64,000 nucleotides of DNA from Harmothoe impar (GCA_947462335.1 OX381714.1:54295800-54359799), one strand, 5' to 3'; positions 1 through 10,739 are shown, numbered from the stretch's first letter. A program made the numbers and translations. Notes: generated by a model from the letters alone, not told the origin.

Positions 1-338
1 AATATACATTTTGGAATAAAATCGTGCACGTCTTTATGTAGAAATTAAAATTTGGTAAAAATACATACCCACTTTAATCCTTGGTATGCACACTGATGCA
101 TATATGTGACCCATCTAGGGAAAAGACCCCTTCAGGCGGGGTTTTTAGCTCTGGTTTTGGCCACCAGGAGGCACCATTGTTGCAAAAGAGTGTAATATAC
201 ATGAAAAAAGTTCTAAAACCATTTTTCATGTAGAATGCAATGATCTACATGAAAAAATTCCATCTTTGATGCAAACATTCTATATTTGGAATATTTGAGA
301 ACGTTTTTGTGAAGAATTAGCACATATGATACTTTCTG

Positions 339-352
339 GTTGCCATGGAAAC
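339..352. promoter_or_regulatory. X-box (RFX site)-like palindrome
   Basis: The sequence GTTGCCATGGAAAC fits the RFX X-box consensus: two inverted half-sites, GTTGCC and GGAAAC, separated by AT. It lies about 400 bp upstream of the acceptor that opens the first coding exon of the KCNMB-like gene. No transcription start is visible here, so its use is inferred only from the motif. Confidence 0.3.
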
Positions 353-798
353 CATCTCAAAAGCCTAAATTGGAGGTAATATCTGGATTTCTTGAAAAAT
401 CGAAACAGTTACCCAAAACTGAAAACAAAATGCAAAAATTCCTTCTAGAACCGAATTTAGACTAATAATTCCAATTTTATTTGGTTATTTTTGAGTAAAA
501 CTGATTTTTCATAATTATCATCATTTACTATGGGACACAATGTAATGAGAGCTTACTTACCATTTTGAATTAGTGATATGTACTTATGTTTGAAAAGATT
601 CCAACAAAACTACCAGTTTTTTTTAGCCCATGATATCTTATTTTAAAGATTATGAGATCGACTTTAATTACTATTCCCCCCCCCCCTGGAAGGGTCTTTT
701 CCCTCACCTGGTCACATATCTTTCTATGTAATCTGTATCTGCTTGGTGTTACAGGTGGTATCTAAGAGCAATCCCTCAGCTGTACTTCAACCTTCAAC

Positions 799-1022
799 AT
801 GGGCATGAAGGATCGAGCTAAGGATCTACTTCCTTGTCCTTTGTACTGTTTTGTATTGTTTATTTCTTCCATATGCGTCATCATCATGATTATTTCCCCA
901 TTTGTACTTATTATTAATGGAAGTACGGTAATGCGTGTCTACCTGCAACACAAGGACTTCGTCCCTGCCCGCTGCTCATTTGTAGTGATACATGACCATG
1001 GTGTGAAGGATTGTAATTACGC
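799..1022 (+). CDS. KCNMB-like membrane protein, coding exon 1
   Basis: First coding exon of a spliced gene whose product resembles the auxiliary beta subunit of large-conductance Ca-activated K channels (KCNMB family). That family is a two-pass plasma-membrane protein with a large Cys-rich extracellular loop. A splice acceptor (TTACAG) ends at 754. An in-frame TAA lies between it and the ATG at 799, which fixes the start. Residues about 11-40 form one hydrophobic segment (CPLYCFVLFISSICVIIMII), which would be TM1 after a short cytoplasmic N-terminus. The loop then starts with Cys residues (ARCSF, KDCNYA). The donor GTAAGT follows position 1022 and leaves phase 2. Family membership is inferred from the layout TM1, Cys loop and Q-[YF]-P-C motif across exons 1-3. 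A remote TipE-like or unrelated single-pass protein is possible. Confidence 0.6.
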
Positions 1023-1249
1023 GTAAGTTCAGATGTATACTGTATTCATTAGGTAAGCTACCCTGGACTGGTCTAAGCCTATCCCACGACCTAGTAAGAG
1101 AATGAACAGTTTGGTAGTGCCAACCAAGAGGTCAAGGCAGTGCCTTTGCCAACACCGTGAGGACAACATGGGCCAGCAAAAGGGAAAAACTTGTCCTGTC
1201 TACGGTAGCTCAGGAGGGTCTCTTTCAAAAAAGAAAATTCCTTCACATA

Positions 1250-1385
1250 TAGGGAATAGGGGGGTGGGGAATAAGGGAATGGATTATTGACTAGGTAATA
1301 GGGGGGTAGGGGACTGGCGGGATAGGGGAGTGAGGAAGTAGTGGAGATGGGGAGTATGGGAATGGGGGAAAAGGCCAGAATTATA
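1250..1385. repeat. G-rich degenerate minisatellite
   Basis: Short purine-rich units of the type GGGGAATAGG / GGGGAGTAGG repeat with many changes. The same sequence style recurs at 2340-2710 in the same intron. On the opposite strand it reads as Pro/Ser/Tyr-rich nonsense, so no coding role is claimed. Confidence 0.6.
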
Positions 1386-2339
1386 CCTCCCTCTGCCTGC
1401 ATTTGCCTGCATCTGCCTGTCAGTGAGAGTAGTTACAAATGATCTCCAGTATAGGAATCTGGAGCTATACCCTGTGAGTCCGCCATTTTATATTTCGCTG
1501 GTTGCTGTTCAGCCCACTGATAAGACATCCCACTATGGGTACAATTTGGGGACAAACAGGGGACAGGCTAGTGACAGTCTTATCAGCTCTTATTAGTGCT
1601 GCCCGCCGCAACCAGCTCCAGTTCCGACTAGGCCGTATAGCACCATGTGGCACCTTAGTTAGATACTATGACAGCCTCTCCAGCACTTCCTATCAAACAA
1701 ACAGCTTGATAGGTGTATTTGCATTTTCACCACAGTGATGCTCTCCTATTGGTTGGAGGTTACTTTTTGACACACCACTTAGAGGAGGGGGGGTCCAACT
1801 GCAAAGACTCCACCTCTCGGGGAACGGGGGAACTACAACATTTGGCTGCTATCTCTCAAACCCAGCATGTCCGAGAAAATGCCATAATACTCTAATACTA
1901 CCACATTTGACAACTAACCAATGATACATCCATATCAAAAAGACTTTCCCCTTTGTGCCTGCCACATATTAGAGGCATGCAATGTTTTAGAATAGAGAAA
2001 TCTAGGCTAGTTGACCTGATATTGGCTGTCCATGAAGCCAAAGATTAGACAATTACTGAGACTTTTGAAGGGTAGGTCCACTGAATCTAAAAAAGGAAAT
2101 AAATAGAGTGATATGCCCTGCATATGGAGCTGTGAGGGAGCTTCAGTGCTTGTGGTTGAAAAAAATAATTTCATATTGTCTCTATTTAGCATGCTTCCTC
2201 ATTGAGGCCTACAGTAACTAGTTCCTCAAACTGCCAAAGATTGCACCACTGCATTGGGATATGAGCACTCCATATCTATTTTGGTCCTGAACCAGACCAA
2301 GTTATGCATGAGGCTAACACCAGGGTGAGTAGCAATTCT

Positions 2340-2710
2340 GCCCTCCTCTACACATCACTGGAGGAATAGAAGAATACGGGAGTGAGAGAATAGAAGGGTT
2401 GGAAAATAGGGGAGTGGGGGAATAGATGAGGAGGGGGAAATAATGGATTGGTGCAATAAGGAAGTGGGGGATTGGGCACTAGTGGACTAGGGAACAGTAG
2501 ACTAGGGAACAAGGGGAACAGGGCAGGGAGGAAGTAGGAACGTAACGAAAGGGGAGTAGGGCAGTAGGAGAATAGGAGAGTAGGGCAATGGAATAAAAGG
2601 GAATTTGGTAAAGGGGGAACTGGGGGATAGAGGACTATGTGTATGTGATCTCCAGGTTAGGAGGAACAATGGGTGGAATAGAGAGAGAGGGAAGTGGGGG
2701 AGGGGGTCGG
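2340..2710. repeat. G-rich degenerate minisatellite, second block
   Basis: Roughly 10-bp units such as GGGGAGTAGG and GGGGAATAG repeat degenerately for about 370 bp. The block lies in intron 1 of the KCNMB-like gene and ends in an AG-rich and poly-T stretch. The lead-in at 2318-2365 (caccagggtgag...gccctcctctac) also occurs at 15445-15480, so it is a dispersed repeat. Confidence 0.6.
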
Positions 2711-2859
2711 GTTTTTTTTTGCTGACTTTTTTCGAATTTCTTGCCAAATTGGACAATAACAAAAAAAAAACGTTTTCATTTTCATTTCAATTTCAAAATT
2801 AGACCCTCCTGGTCCACTGTGCTTGTCACTGTTAATTAAGAACATGGACAGTTTAACCC

Positions 2860-3690
2860 TTAAAGATCGGTTGTCACCTAAAATTCGTCCATTTGATGCC
2901 ATAATACTATTGTATATCCTATGCTATAAATACTCCCTTACTTTTAAAAGGATGGGATATATCTAAAGCTATCAAATAAGCATATTTAGTGCAATCATTT
3001 TTACTGTAGGTCGACACTAAAGTTCCCTATGTTGTGGTACTGCTTGGCTCAGTGCATTCTCTACCAGGCTAGTTTACCCTGTACTCACCTGGGGGAGTGA
3101 CTGAGTCAGTGAGGTGAATAGGCTATATTGTTAACTAACTAAAATCATGTTTTTATAGACTAATATCTTGCAAATATTAGGTACTGTGTATTAGCTAAAA
3201 TGATAATGGAACCCATGGCATCCTTTTTAAGGAAAAAAGTTTGGGAAGTGTATCAGCTTACATGCCATCTTTAAAGATGGTATATCAGCTAATAGACTTC
3301 CCAAATATTTTCTTCAAATTGGATATAATATTAATGTCAAGGGTTTTGTTATTATTTTAGCTGATATGCAGTGCTCAATGTTAAATATATTTGTGTATAA
3401 ATGCATGATTTGAGATAGAAAATAATGTTGCTTATTCACCTCACTGACTCAGTCACTCCCCCAGGTGAGTACAGGGGAAACTATAGCCTGGTAGAGAAAG
3501 CACTGAGCCATGCAGTACCACAACATAGCCAGCTTTAGTGTCGACCTACAGTAAAAGATATTGCACTGCATGTGCTCGTCTCATAGACTAAGACACTGCC
3601 AATCATTTTAAAAGTTAGGGAAGATGTATGGGATAGGATATACAATAGTAATATGATAAAACTAAAAAATCTCTAAATATTTAGCTGATA
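2860..3690. mobile_element. Foldback element with ~230-bp inverted arms
   Basis: The left arm (about 2905-3120) and right arm (about 3430-3660) are imperfect reverse complements. Shared landmarks are ACTGTAGGTCGACACTAAAG on one side and its complement near 3540, and the pair CACCTGGGGGAGTGACTGAG / CTCAGTCACTCCCCCAGGTG. A third copy of the left arm plus spacer lies at 6915-7275. No protein is encoded, so this is a non-autonomous foldback or MITE-like element. It sits in intron 1 of the KCNMB-like gene. Confidence 0.7.
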
Positions 3691-3714
3691 CACCATCTTT
3701 AAAGAGCTGTATAG

Positions 3715-3910
3715 TGAATTAATGCATCATTCCATTTAGTGACATGATGCAAGAATGCAGCTCGGCAAGTACTTCGTCAGTGATGTATTGAAGCATCATG
3801 TGGATTCTATGGGGTTGATACCCTCATGAAGAGTCGGCATGATGCACTAATTCAGCACAGGAAGTTACTCATCAAAGTTGCATTGGTGCATAATGATGAC
3901 AAATGTTGCC
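3715..3910. repeat. TGCATCATG / GGCGAGTAACTCGCC family copy
   Basis: Degenerate copy of a dispersed palindromic family whose best copies read: ATGATGCA, spacer, AATGCAG, palindrome GGCGAGTAACTCGCC, CTGCATT, spacer, TGCATCAT, then a GTCGGCATGATGC block. Other copies lie near 4090, 8480, 19310, 25215, 34450, 34700, 35580, 36310 and 58230. It has no coding content. Confidence 0.65.
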
Positions 3911-4071
3911 TTTTAGCAACACACAGTCCTTAAAGAGCTAACAGTATGTTCTGTCCTAATGCTATTTTAAATTGTAGGCCTTGATATTGAAATAGACATC
4001 AATCGAGACAGAGGGCGTTCTTTGAAAATGCAGAAAATCACTGCAGCTCAGATGTAACTGTGTGCTGTTAA

Positions 4072-4303
4072 CCCTTTAAGCTAAAAGATGACAATTGTTG
4101 TCATGATGCACCAATGCAGGCCCGGCGAGTAACTCGCCGGTGCTACGTTGGTGCATCATGCCGACCCTTCACAAATGTCTCAACCCCACAGGGTCGGCAT
4201 GATGCTTGAATGCAGTCCTGGCAAATGACTCGCCAGTGCTGCATTTATGCATCATGACGACCAAACACATGATGCATTAAGGCATTATGCCATCATTAAA
4301 GGG
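4072..4303. mobile_element. piggyBac-like MITE with TTAA target duplication
   Basis: The element begins CCCTTTAAG and ends with the near complement, ending AAAGGG. Both ends are flanked by TTAA (4068-4071 and 4304-4307), the duplication typical of piggyBac transposition. The interior is the TGCATCATG / GGCGAGTAACTCGCC palindromic sequence, and no transposase is present. It lies immediately upstream of coding exon 2 of the KCNMB-like gene. Confidence 0.6.
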
Positions 4304-4337
4304 TTAATATAAATTAACAAATTTGATTTGTCTCTAG

Positions 4338-4467
4338 GTGTGGGCGAGCTTGTTGTAGCCTGAGTCAGTTTCCCTGCTTTGAGGTCAAAGTGACATACAG
4401 GGACCTTGATGGAGTGGCACGTAACTCAACTATATTTGAGAATGTAGAGCAAATATTGAAAAACCAG
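4338..4467 (+). CDS. KCNMB-like membrane protein, coding exon 2
   Basis: Continues the KCNMB-like gene. The acceptor TCTCTAG ends at 4337, one base completes the split Ala codon, and the exon stays open to the donor GTGAGT after 4467 (phase 0). It encodes a loop segment with CGRACC, the motif LSQFPCFEVKV and then an N-glycosylation sequon (RNST). KCNMB loops carry a similar Cys-rich stretch followed by a Q-Y-P-C-L-Q-V motif, which is the main support for the family call. The exact phase match with exons 1 and 3 supports a real gene. Confidence 0.6.
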
Positions 4468-4760
4468 GTGAGTAATTTTCCTCAATGTCACAATCTGGCA
4501 TGTAACTATTCTTCTGGGATACTGGAAGTACATGTACCTACTACTATAGTTATTTATTGTAATCTTTATATGGAATTTATGCACCTTTTTGCTTCAGTAC
4601 AAATAAATACATCGAACGATTTACTCTGTAATACTTTGTAATAAATGAGTCTAGTTTAGAGCTCACTGAAACGAATACTGAATCCCAAAGGCATTAACTG
4701 CTAATAAATTTTATCTCCACGGTTTCTTAGCTGTAAGAAGGTTATCACAAAACAGTCCTA

Positions 4761-6255
4761 CACTGATAATAAAACATATAGTCAGTACTGACTAAACCAT
4801 CATATGTTGACCCCCGTAGTCAGATGATTACATATGTTAGTCACATATTAGTCATAAAGATAGTCAGGAGTGACTATATGTGGATCACACAAATTAATGA
4901 TGTCACGGGAATGTGTGCACAGGAAGCGGTTAGGATTCAAAATTGAATGCTCAACTGACTTCAGGTAGGCATATATGTTTTTCCTATCTAAACCACTTCT
5001 TCACACATTTCCCTGTGTGTTAGATCTTGTGTTAATGCTGAGCATGTTTACTTAAGACATCATAGAACACATGCATTCTCAATTTTGATTGAAGTATCAT
5101 GTGGTTTTGTTCAGATCATGTAACTGGGGATCTCTAGACTTCCAGAATACAATATACAGAAGTTGACTGTGTGAAGGGTTAGAGTGTCCTATAGGCATAG
5201 GGCCCATGATCATCTACTTCATCCAATGCTGCTAGGACAGGTACTCCCGGACATCTACCCCCAGAGGTTGAAGTCCAGTGGATGGATATCCTAGGGGATA
5301 AAAGTCATAAGGGGGTAGAACTCCAGGGGATGGATGTCCAGAGATGAACTTCCTGGAGGTAGACGTCCTAAGGGTAGATGTCCAGGGATTAGGTGTCCTG
5401 GGGTAGGTGTCCAAGGGGGTGGATGTTCTATGGGGGAAGTCCTAAGGGGCCAAAAGTCCAGGGAAAAGATTTCCATGGGGGTAACATCTTAGGTGGTAAA
5501 TGTCCAAGAGGGTCCCTGGAGAAATCTACCCCCTCCACATGATATGACTTAACCATATGGGTATGTGGAGGGGTTGATGTGCCCAGGGGTAGAAGTCCTA
5601 GAGGGTAAAGGGCAGGATTTGTGAAAAGGGAGGGCGTGAAATAGGCAATATACTGGGGGTATTAGAAATAGTCATATTAAAATGTACAGAAAAATAGCGG
5701 GGGCCGCACGCCGGGTCTGCCCCCCCCCTAAATCCGCCCCTGAAGGGGGTAGATGTCGCAGTAGGTATATGTCCAGGGGGTAGATGTCTGGGGGTAGGTG
5801 TCCAAGGCAGTGGATGTCATAAGGGGTAGAAGTCCTAGGGGGTAAACTTCCAAGGGGTATATGGCCATATAGGGGTAAAGGTCCTAGAGGGTAGATGTCC
5901 TAGGGGTAGCTGTCCTGGGGTAGAAGTCCTAGGGGGTAGATAGTAGGCCCTGGGCAGATGTCTTGGGGGTAGATGCCAAGGGGGTACTTGTCCTGACGTA
6001 TTGTCCTGCTGTCTCATGGTGGAGTATATCTATTAGTCAGAGTGACTACTTTAGATCATTAAAGCATTAAATTCATAGTTACTTGACTATTATATCCCAA
6101 ATTAGCTGAGTTAATGCTTGACTATAGGTTGACTATATGACTAACTTACGGTAGACATAGGTGACTAACTAGGTATAGCTGTTTTTGCTACAGTCATGCG
6201 ACTATAGAAATGTAGCGCGTAGTGACTAACATTTCCAGGTCCATTATTATCAGTG
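4761..6255. mobile_element. Non-autonomous TIR transposon with TA duplication
   Basis: The ends are 12-bp terminal inverted repeats CACTGATAATAA / TTATTATCAGTG, flanked by TA on both sides (4759-4760 and 6256-6257), as for Tc1/mariner-type insertion. The sub-terminal 200 bp on each side carry many GACTA/TAGTC motifs in both orientations. There is no transposase. The centre is occupied by a minisatellite (5220-6000). Confidence 0.65.
5220..6000. repeat. Degenerate ~22-bp minisatellite (GGGGTAGATGTCC type)
   Basis: Units of the type GGGGGTAGATGTCC and TAGAAGTCCTAGGGGGTA repeat with point changes in two blocks (about 5225-5520 and 5750-6000). The middle (about 5595-5745) is different sequence ending in CCTAAATCCGCCCCTG, which looks like a hAT-type end. 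Minus-strand frames read as Pro/Gly/His/Leu repeats, which is a by-product of the repeat. Confidence 0.7.
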
Positions 6256-6418
6256 TACATTTATTTTGTGAAGACACAGAGAGCAATATATTTGCAGGGA
6301 ATATTTCATAAGGATTTGATTAGAAACAAGGTTGCCTATGTATACATATATATTTTTTTAAGCATACATTTCACTTGAACTAAAATGTAAAGAATATTCT
6401 TTTTTGTATCTGTTGAAG

Positions 6419-6637
6419 CCGTGTTCCTTTGAGAGATGCTACAAATCAATAGAACAAGCAGAAGCCTCTTGCACACAGACCGGAATCCTGCAGCGACCTC
6501 TGTCCATACCCCAGGACCGAGACAGGTGCTGCCACCTGTCATCAGCCCGAAGGGCTCAGACACAGTTCGCAGTGCAACGCCCAACAGAACTCGCAATAAG
6601 AAAGTACTGCAACATACCAGCCCCTACACAGAGTTAG
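6419..6637 (+). CDS. KCNMB-like membrane protein, coding exon 3 (end uncertain)
   Basis: The acceptor GTTGAAG ends at 6418. Joining in phase 0 gives a PCSFERC sequence, matching the position where KCNMB proteins have a conserved C-S-Y near the end of the first half of the loop. The frame runs to TAG at 6635-6637. The final 40 or so residues are polar and lack the second membrane segment expected in the family. Either a donor inside this exon leads to a further exon I could not find, or the gene is degenerate or single-pass. A weak donor (CAG then GTGCTG) lies near 6522. Confidence 0.45.
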   Translation, partial: PCSFERCYKSIEQAEASCTQTGILQRPLSIPQDRDRCCHLSSARRAQTQFAVQRPTELAIRKYCNIPAPTQS

Positions 6638-6914
6638 CTAGGCCTATACATTATACTATGACTGGCACCATTTTTTCCTTTACATATTTACATCTTTTTG
6701 GACAATACCATATTAACATATACAAACCAAGCAGACAGAATGCTGTAGGCCACAGGACACTGTGGAGAGCCTGAGTGTAGGTGTATGACTCCTTCTGGAT
6801 GACCTGAAGGTCATGCTGGTTGATGAAACATGGTGTAGGAGTATTCCTCAGATTGTTTGTGATATTCCTGATTTCTGTTTCTGCTTGTTCTATTGATTTT
6901 GGAGATTTTTCAGT

Positions 6915-7275
6915 CTTATCATATATTCTTATTGTATATGCTATCCCATAAATCTTCCCTAACTTTTAAAATGATTGGCAGTGTCTTAGTCTATAAGATG
7001 AGCACATACAGTGTAATACTTTTTACTGTTGGTCAACACTAAAACTCCCTATGTTGTGATATTGCATGGCTCAGTGCTTTCTCTATCAGGTTAGTTCCCC
7101 CTAGTCTCACATGGGGGAGTGCCTGAGCCTGAGTCTTTCTTATCCATCTCAAATCATCTATTGATAGACAAATGTCTGGAAAATACTGGGTAATATGTAT
7201 CAGCTAAAATGATAATGGAACCTATGGCAATCCTTTAGAACTGTATTAATTGCAATACCATCTTTAAGTGAAAAC
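6915..7275 (+). repeat. Dispersed copy of the foldback arm (see 2860-3690)
   Basis: Matches the left arm and spacer of the 2.9-3.7 kb foldback, including ACTGTTGGTCAACACTAAAA, the CCCTATGTTGTG block and AGCTAAAATGATAATGGAAC. It shows the element is multicopy. Confidence 0.6.
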
Positions 7276-7479
7276 GAACTACACTAACTTACCTACACTG
7301 ATCGGAGCTAAGGGATTAGATCCGAAGTGTCTTTTGTTTGGTTCCGGAATAAACTTACTAACTACAAACTCTACATTTAGAGTGAACTGCTTTTGACTCT
7401 TTTATTTTGTATAAGAATCTAATCAGGTGTTATTCAAACAAAGTTAGGTCCGTTATACACAGTAATGCAGCCGGAGGTC

Positions 7480-7660
7480 TATGGGCAACACTTAGATGAG
7501 ATAAGGGACATCACAGGTGAACACATGAAGAAGATTACACAAGGAAGAAAGGGAGGGGAAAGGGAAAAAACTAAAATACATATGTAGTCACGGTAGACAA
7601 AAACACCAGAAAATACTATAAAGTGTGACGTATGTGCATGACACCGAGTGTCCATATTTT
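7480..7660 (-). mobile_element. LINE 3'-untranslated fragment
   Basis: About 180 bp align by eye with 12785-12970, the 3' UTR of the truncated LINE at 12.7-13.6 kb. Shared landmarks are acacttaRatgagat and tgacacNgagtgtc. There is no coding sequence. Confidence 0.5.
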
Positions 7661-8180
7661 AACTGTTTTTTGTTGTTGTTAATGACCACTCCCTTAAACT
7701 ACAGCGATATAGAGGTCATTTGGCAGAGATATCTGTTTGCATCCCTCTCTGAAGGTTGTCAACATTTTAGGGCCCTCAACCCGCATCCACAAAGCTCCCG
7801 ACCCCCATCTTTGTTCTTAAAACAGGCCCGTAACAATGGGGGGGGGGGGGGGTTCGTATGAACCCCCCACATCCTTGATGAACCAAGAAAGTTCCACCCT
7901 AGCAGGCCTGAAAGTGGAGATAATTAGCTCCATGTCGGTTTTTGCGACTTGTAAATCATTCAATTATCAAGGTCTGTGGAGAGTACACAGTGAAGGCATG
8001 GTCTATTTAGTTCAATTATAGTTTTGAGTACAAATAGAGTCATTATTTGCATATTTTTCAATGAAAAGTTCCATCATTGAATTTATCTAGTTCCATATTT
8101 TTTTGAAAGCGAACCGCCCGCAATGAGGGCTAGTTACGGGCCTGAAGACTCTGGACCCTTCTCTACATGTAGCAGTTGAC
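7661..8180. other. No gene recognised
   Basis: Unique-looking sequence with one G(14) tract near 7838-7852. Short open frames have no recognisable domain or splice context. Confidence 0.5.
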
Positions 8181-8435
8181 CTTGTACTGGACCGCCATGT
8201 GCCGACGGCCGGGCGCGCAGGGCCGTATTCGGCACACTCACGCCGCATTCAGGAGTCTTAATAATGACATCTCTGCGCCGGAAGTGATGACAATAAGCCG
8301 CCATTGTGGAGGGAGGAGGCCGGGTACTTGTGGGTAGTGTCGGCTGTCGCCACCAGGTGCCGCTCCCGTCTCACGTCCTGTTTCATTTCGGTCGGCGCTG
8401 AAAAGGACGCCCAGGTCTCTGTCCCTCACAGACCC
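8180..8435. promoter_or_regulatory. CpG-rich patch, possible promoter
   Basis: A local GC- and CpG-rich stretch (GCCGACGGCCGGGCGCGCAG, GCGCCGG, CGGCGC) in otherwise AT-rich DNA. No TATA box, first exon or downstream exon could be assigned on either strand. It could be an orphan promoter or the GC-rich end of a transposon; GCCGTATTCGG-type motifs recur at 63.75 kb. Confidence 0.3.
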
Positions 8436-8454
8436 AGCATTAGCCCTTTAAGGA

Positions 8455-8610
8455 TAGAGTATAGTGCTTTAACCCTGTAAAGACGTCATGCCGCTTTAAA
8501 ACATCATGCCCTTGGTCATCACGAAGCATCATACCGACCCTATGGGTTTGTTGGCATGATGCCCCAATGCAGCCCTATACAGCTGGTGAGTTTCTCTCTT
8601 GGACAAATGC
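8455..8610. repeat. TGCATCATG family copy
   Basis: Contains CTTTAACCCTGTAAAG, CATCATGCC, CATCATACCGACCC, GGCATGATGC and CAATGCAG, the hallmarks of the dispersed palindromic family. The central GGCGAGTAACTCGCC palindrome is truncated here. Confidence 0.5.
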
Positions 8611-9002
8611 ACTATATCACGATGTGGTTCTTACAGGGACAGAGCTCTCACCAGCGGCCCTGGAAGATTCTCTCCCACCTTCCCAGTAGCTGGCCTGAAA
8701 ATATGTACTGATGTAATCTAGTCGTCACTTCAAAAGTTACACTGATTGTTCTGATTGGCCACAAAGCTGGTTGTTAGTGAATGGTCATGGCATGACTATA
8801 ATACAAGCAGTGGGTTGGTTTCAGGTGACCTGACTCTCTCTGTCTCTCTCTCAGTCTCTGTAGGCACATATAGTTTGTATTCAATGGGCCTGGAATGCTC
8901 GAGGCTGCCTTGGTGTTGCACCTAGATATTATTCTCATTGTATAATGTCATATTCTACCCGGATGTTCTACCCTGAGAGGAGGGGGAGGATTATGTGCAC
9001 TA

Positions 9003-9474
9003 CCGTATTGTCGCATATAGGTGCCGGGTTTTGAATAGGAGCCTGTTTTGAATAGGTGCCGGGGGTAATAGGGGTTTGAAATCAATAGGTGCCGGGCCTT
9101 GAATAGGTGCCTGGGGTCTCCAATTTATTACTACAAAGGGCCTGTTTTAATGTATTACTTATTGCATTGTATACTCAGTGGTAGGGGCCCGGGTAGGGGG
9201 TGATATTTGCTTTGGAATTTACCATCCTTGATCAATTAGTGTGCCTCCTATATACCAGATGAAAGCCTGTGTTTTAATTAATGATTACGAATGCAAGTTA
9301 GTGTTGCCATCAAATGCCTTTAATATGAGCCCTCTTTTACCTTGGTAAGGGGGGGGGCATGCCATTAAAACAATAACTGCCGGGCCTTGAATAGCTGCCT
9401 GATTTGATTAGGAGCCCGGGGTACAGTGGTACCCAAATAAATAGCTGCCCGGGCACCTATATGCGACGATACGG
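9003..9474. mobile_element. MITE with CCGTAT terminal inverted repeats
   Basis: Left end CCGTATTGTCGCATATAGGT and right end ACCTATATGCGACGATACGG are inverted repeats of about 24 bp. Each is flanked by TA (9001-9002 and 9475-9476). The interior repeats the motif AATAGGTGCCGGG in both orientations. There is no ORF, so this is a non-autonomous TA-inserting element of 472 bp. Confidence 0.75.
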
Positions 9475-9859
9475 TATGTCCACTATGGTCAGGGAGTTCC
9501 CCCCATCTCCATTCTACCTTTTTTCACTAGTACTCCTGATTCTGTTCATTTCCTACCACCTTTTATTGGGAGGTGAGGTGGTGGATTCTCTATCAATTGT
9601 GAATTTTGTCCGATTCCCCTATAGCAAAGTAGGCCCTACTCCCGTCCCCCGCCTCCACCCTCAAAACACATATATAGTCACAATATAGAATGAAGGCACC
9701 CGCACCCAAAGACCACCTAATGGATAAAACGATACAGAAAACTACATAATATTTTATGGAAGCTTATTGAGGTTTGGCCTTATTTGTGCATGGTTTCTGC
9801 ATATCCGGATATCCAACACCCCCCCCCCCCCACCCCCTCCCCCATAGCTTACACTTAAT

Positions 9860-10260
9860 GACGTGTCCCTGCCCATGGCAGCTCGGCAGTGGCCATTGAA
9901 GGCGCGTCACGAGGCGTCCATGAAAAGCAGACGACTTCGGGAAATGGCGGGAAAATGGCCATGCGGCCGGACCCGGGCCGGACGCAGGAGAACGCTCCAT
10001 ACAATCGGCACAGGAACCATTGTAGAAGCCTTAATGAAAACGGGCGCGTCCCATTCACGCAAAGACACCCTAGGATGGGCCAGTACCCAGATTCAGTGTG
10101 CAAGCAAGAGAAAGGACCAACCGACAAAATGGCGTCGCTTTGTGAACGCCGGTGTCGGCTATTTCTCCCCAGCGACAGATGAAGAGAAAGGAGGTGGTGT
10201 CCCAATAGAATCCTGAAGCCATTGCATTAAAATCACGACACCACCCGAAGCCGAGGCCAA
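9860..10260. promoter_or_regulatory. CpG-rich patch with ATGGCG motifs
   Basis: CpG-dense sequence containing AAAATGGCGTCGC, GAAATGGCGGG and AAAATGGCC, which resemble YY1-type promoter elements. Frames of 116-117 codons are open on both strands, as expected of GC-rich DNA, and neither shows a domain or splice partner. Best read as an orphan CpG island; a first exon is possible. Confidence 0.3.
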
Positions 10261-10428
10261 AAACTGGTGTGTTTCAGGTTACATGGTCTGAAAATGTTTG
10301 GTAAGGTACAGGGGTACGTATATAGACACAACTTTTTCCGGCACGGGCTACCCGCGGCCGGGCCCCTTCAGAAATCGGTCGCCCGACACCAAAGTCGGCG
10401 AGCTAGCCTGGACTAAGAATTTTACTTA

Positions 10429-10739
10429 GGGAGTGTTCATTTATTAATTACAGGGGGGGGGGTGGTGAGATTTCGCGCGGAGGGGCGAAATTTTTTTACG
10501 CCCTCCCCTCGAGAGCGCATGTAACGTTTCGCGCCCCCCTCGCCGAAGATTTTTCGCCCCCCCCCTTTGAACTATAGTAACACGCGGGCTTTTTGGCTAA
10601 AAAGGGGCTTAAATTTTTACGCCCCCCCCTCAAGAGGGGTCAGAATTTTTTACGCCCCCCCCCCTCAGAAGGGGTCGGAAATTTTTACGCCCCCCCCCAA
10701 ACCCACCACCCCCCCTGTAAATAATAAATGAACACTCCC
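10429..10739. mobile_element. PIF/Harbinger-like MITE with TTA duplication
   Basis: Terminal inverted repeats GGGAGTGTTCATTTATTA / TAATAAATGAACACTCCC are flanked by TTA at 10426-10428 and 10740-10742, the 3-bp duplication of PIF/Harbinger elements. The interior has repeated (T/A)TTTTTACGCCCCCCCC segments. There is no ORF. Confidence 0.7.

Noticed and set aside
5232..6017. Pro/His/Leu-repeat frames on the minus strand
   Set aside because: By-products of the GGGGTAGATGTCC minisatellite inside a transposon.
7836..8021. Gly-rich frame starting in a G tract
   Set aside because: The Gly run is homopolymer translation and the rest has no supporting context.
9855..10216. 116-117-codon frames on both strands in the CpG-rich patch
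   Set aside because: Both strands are open because of GC-rich composition. No domain, splice sites or neighbouring exons support either.
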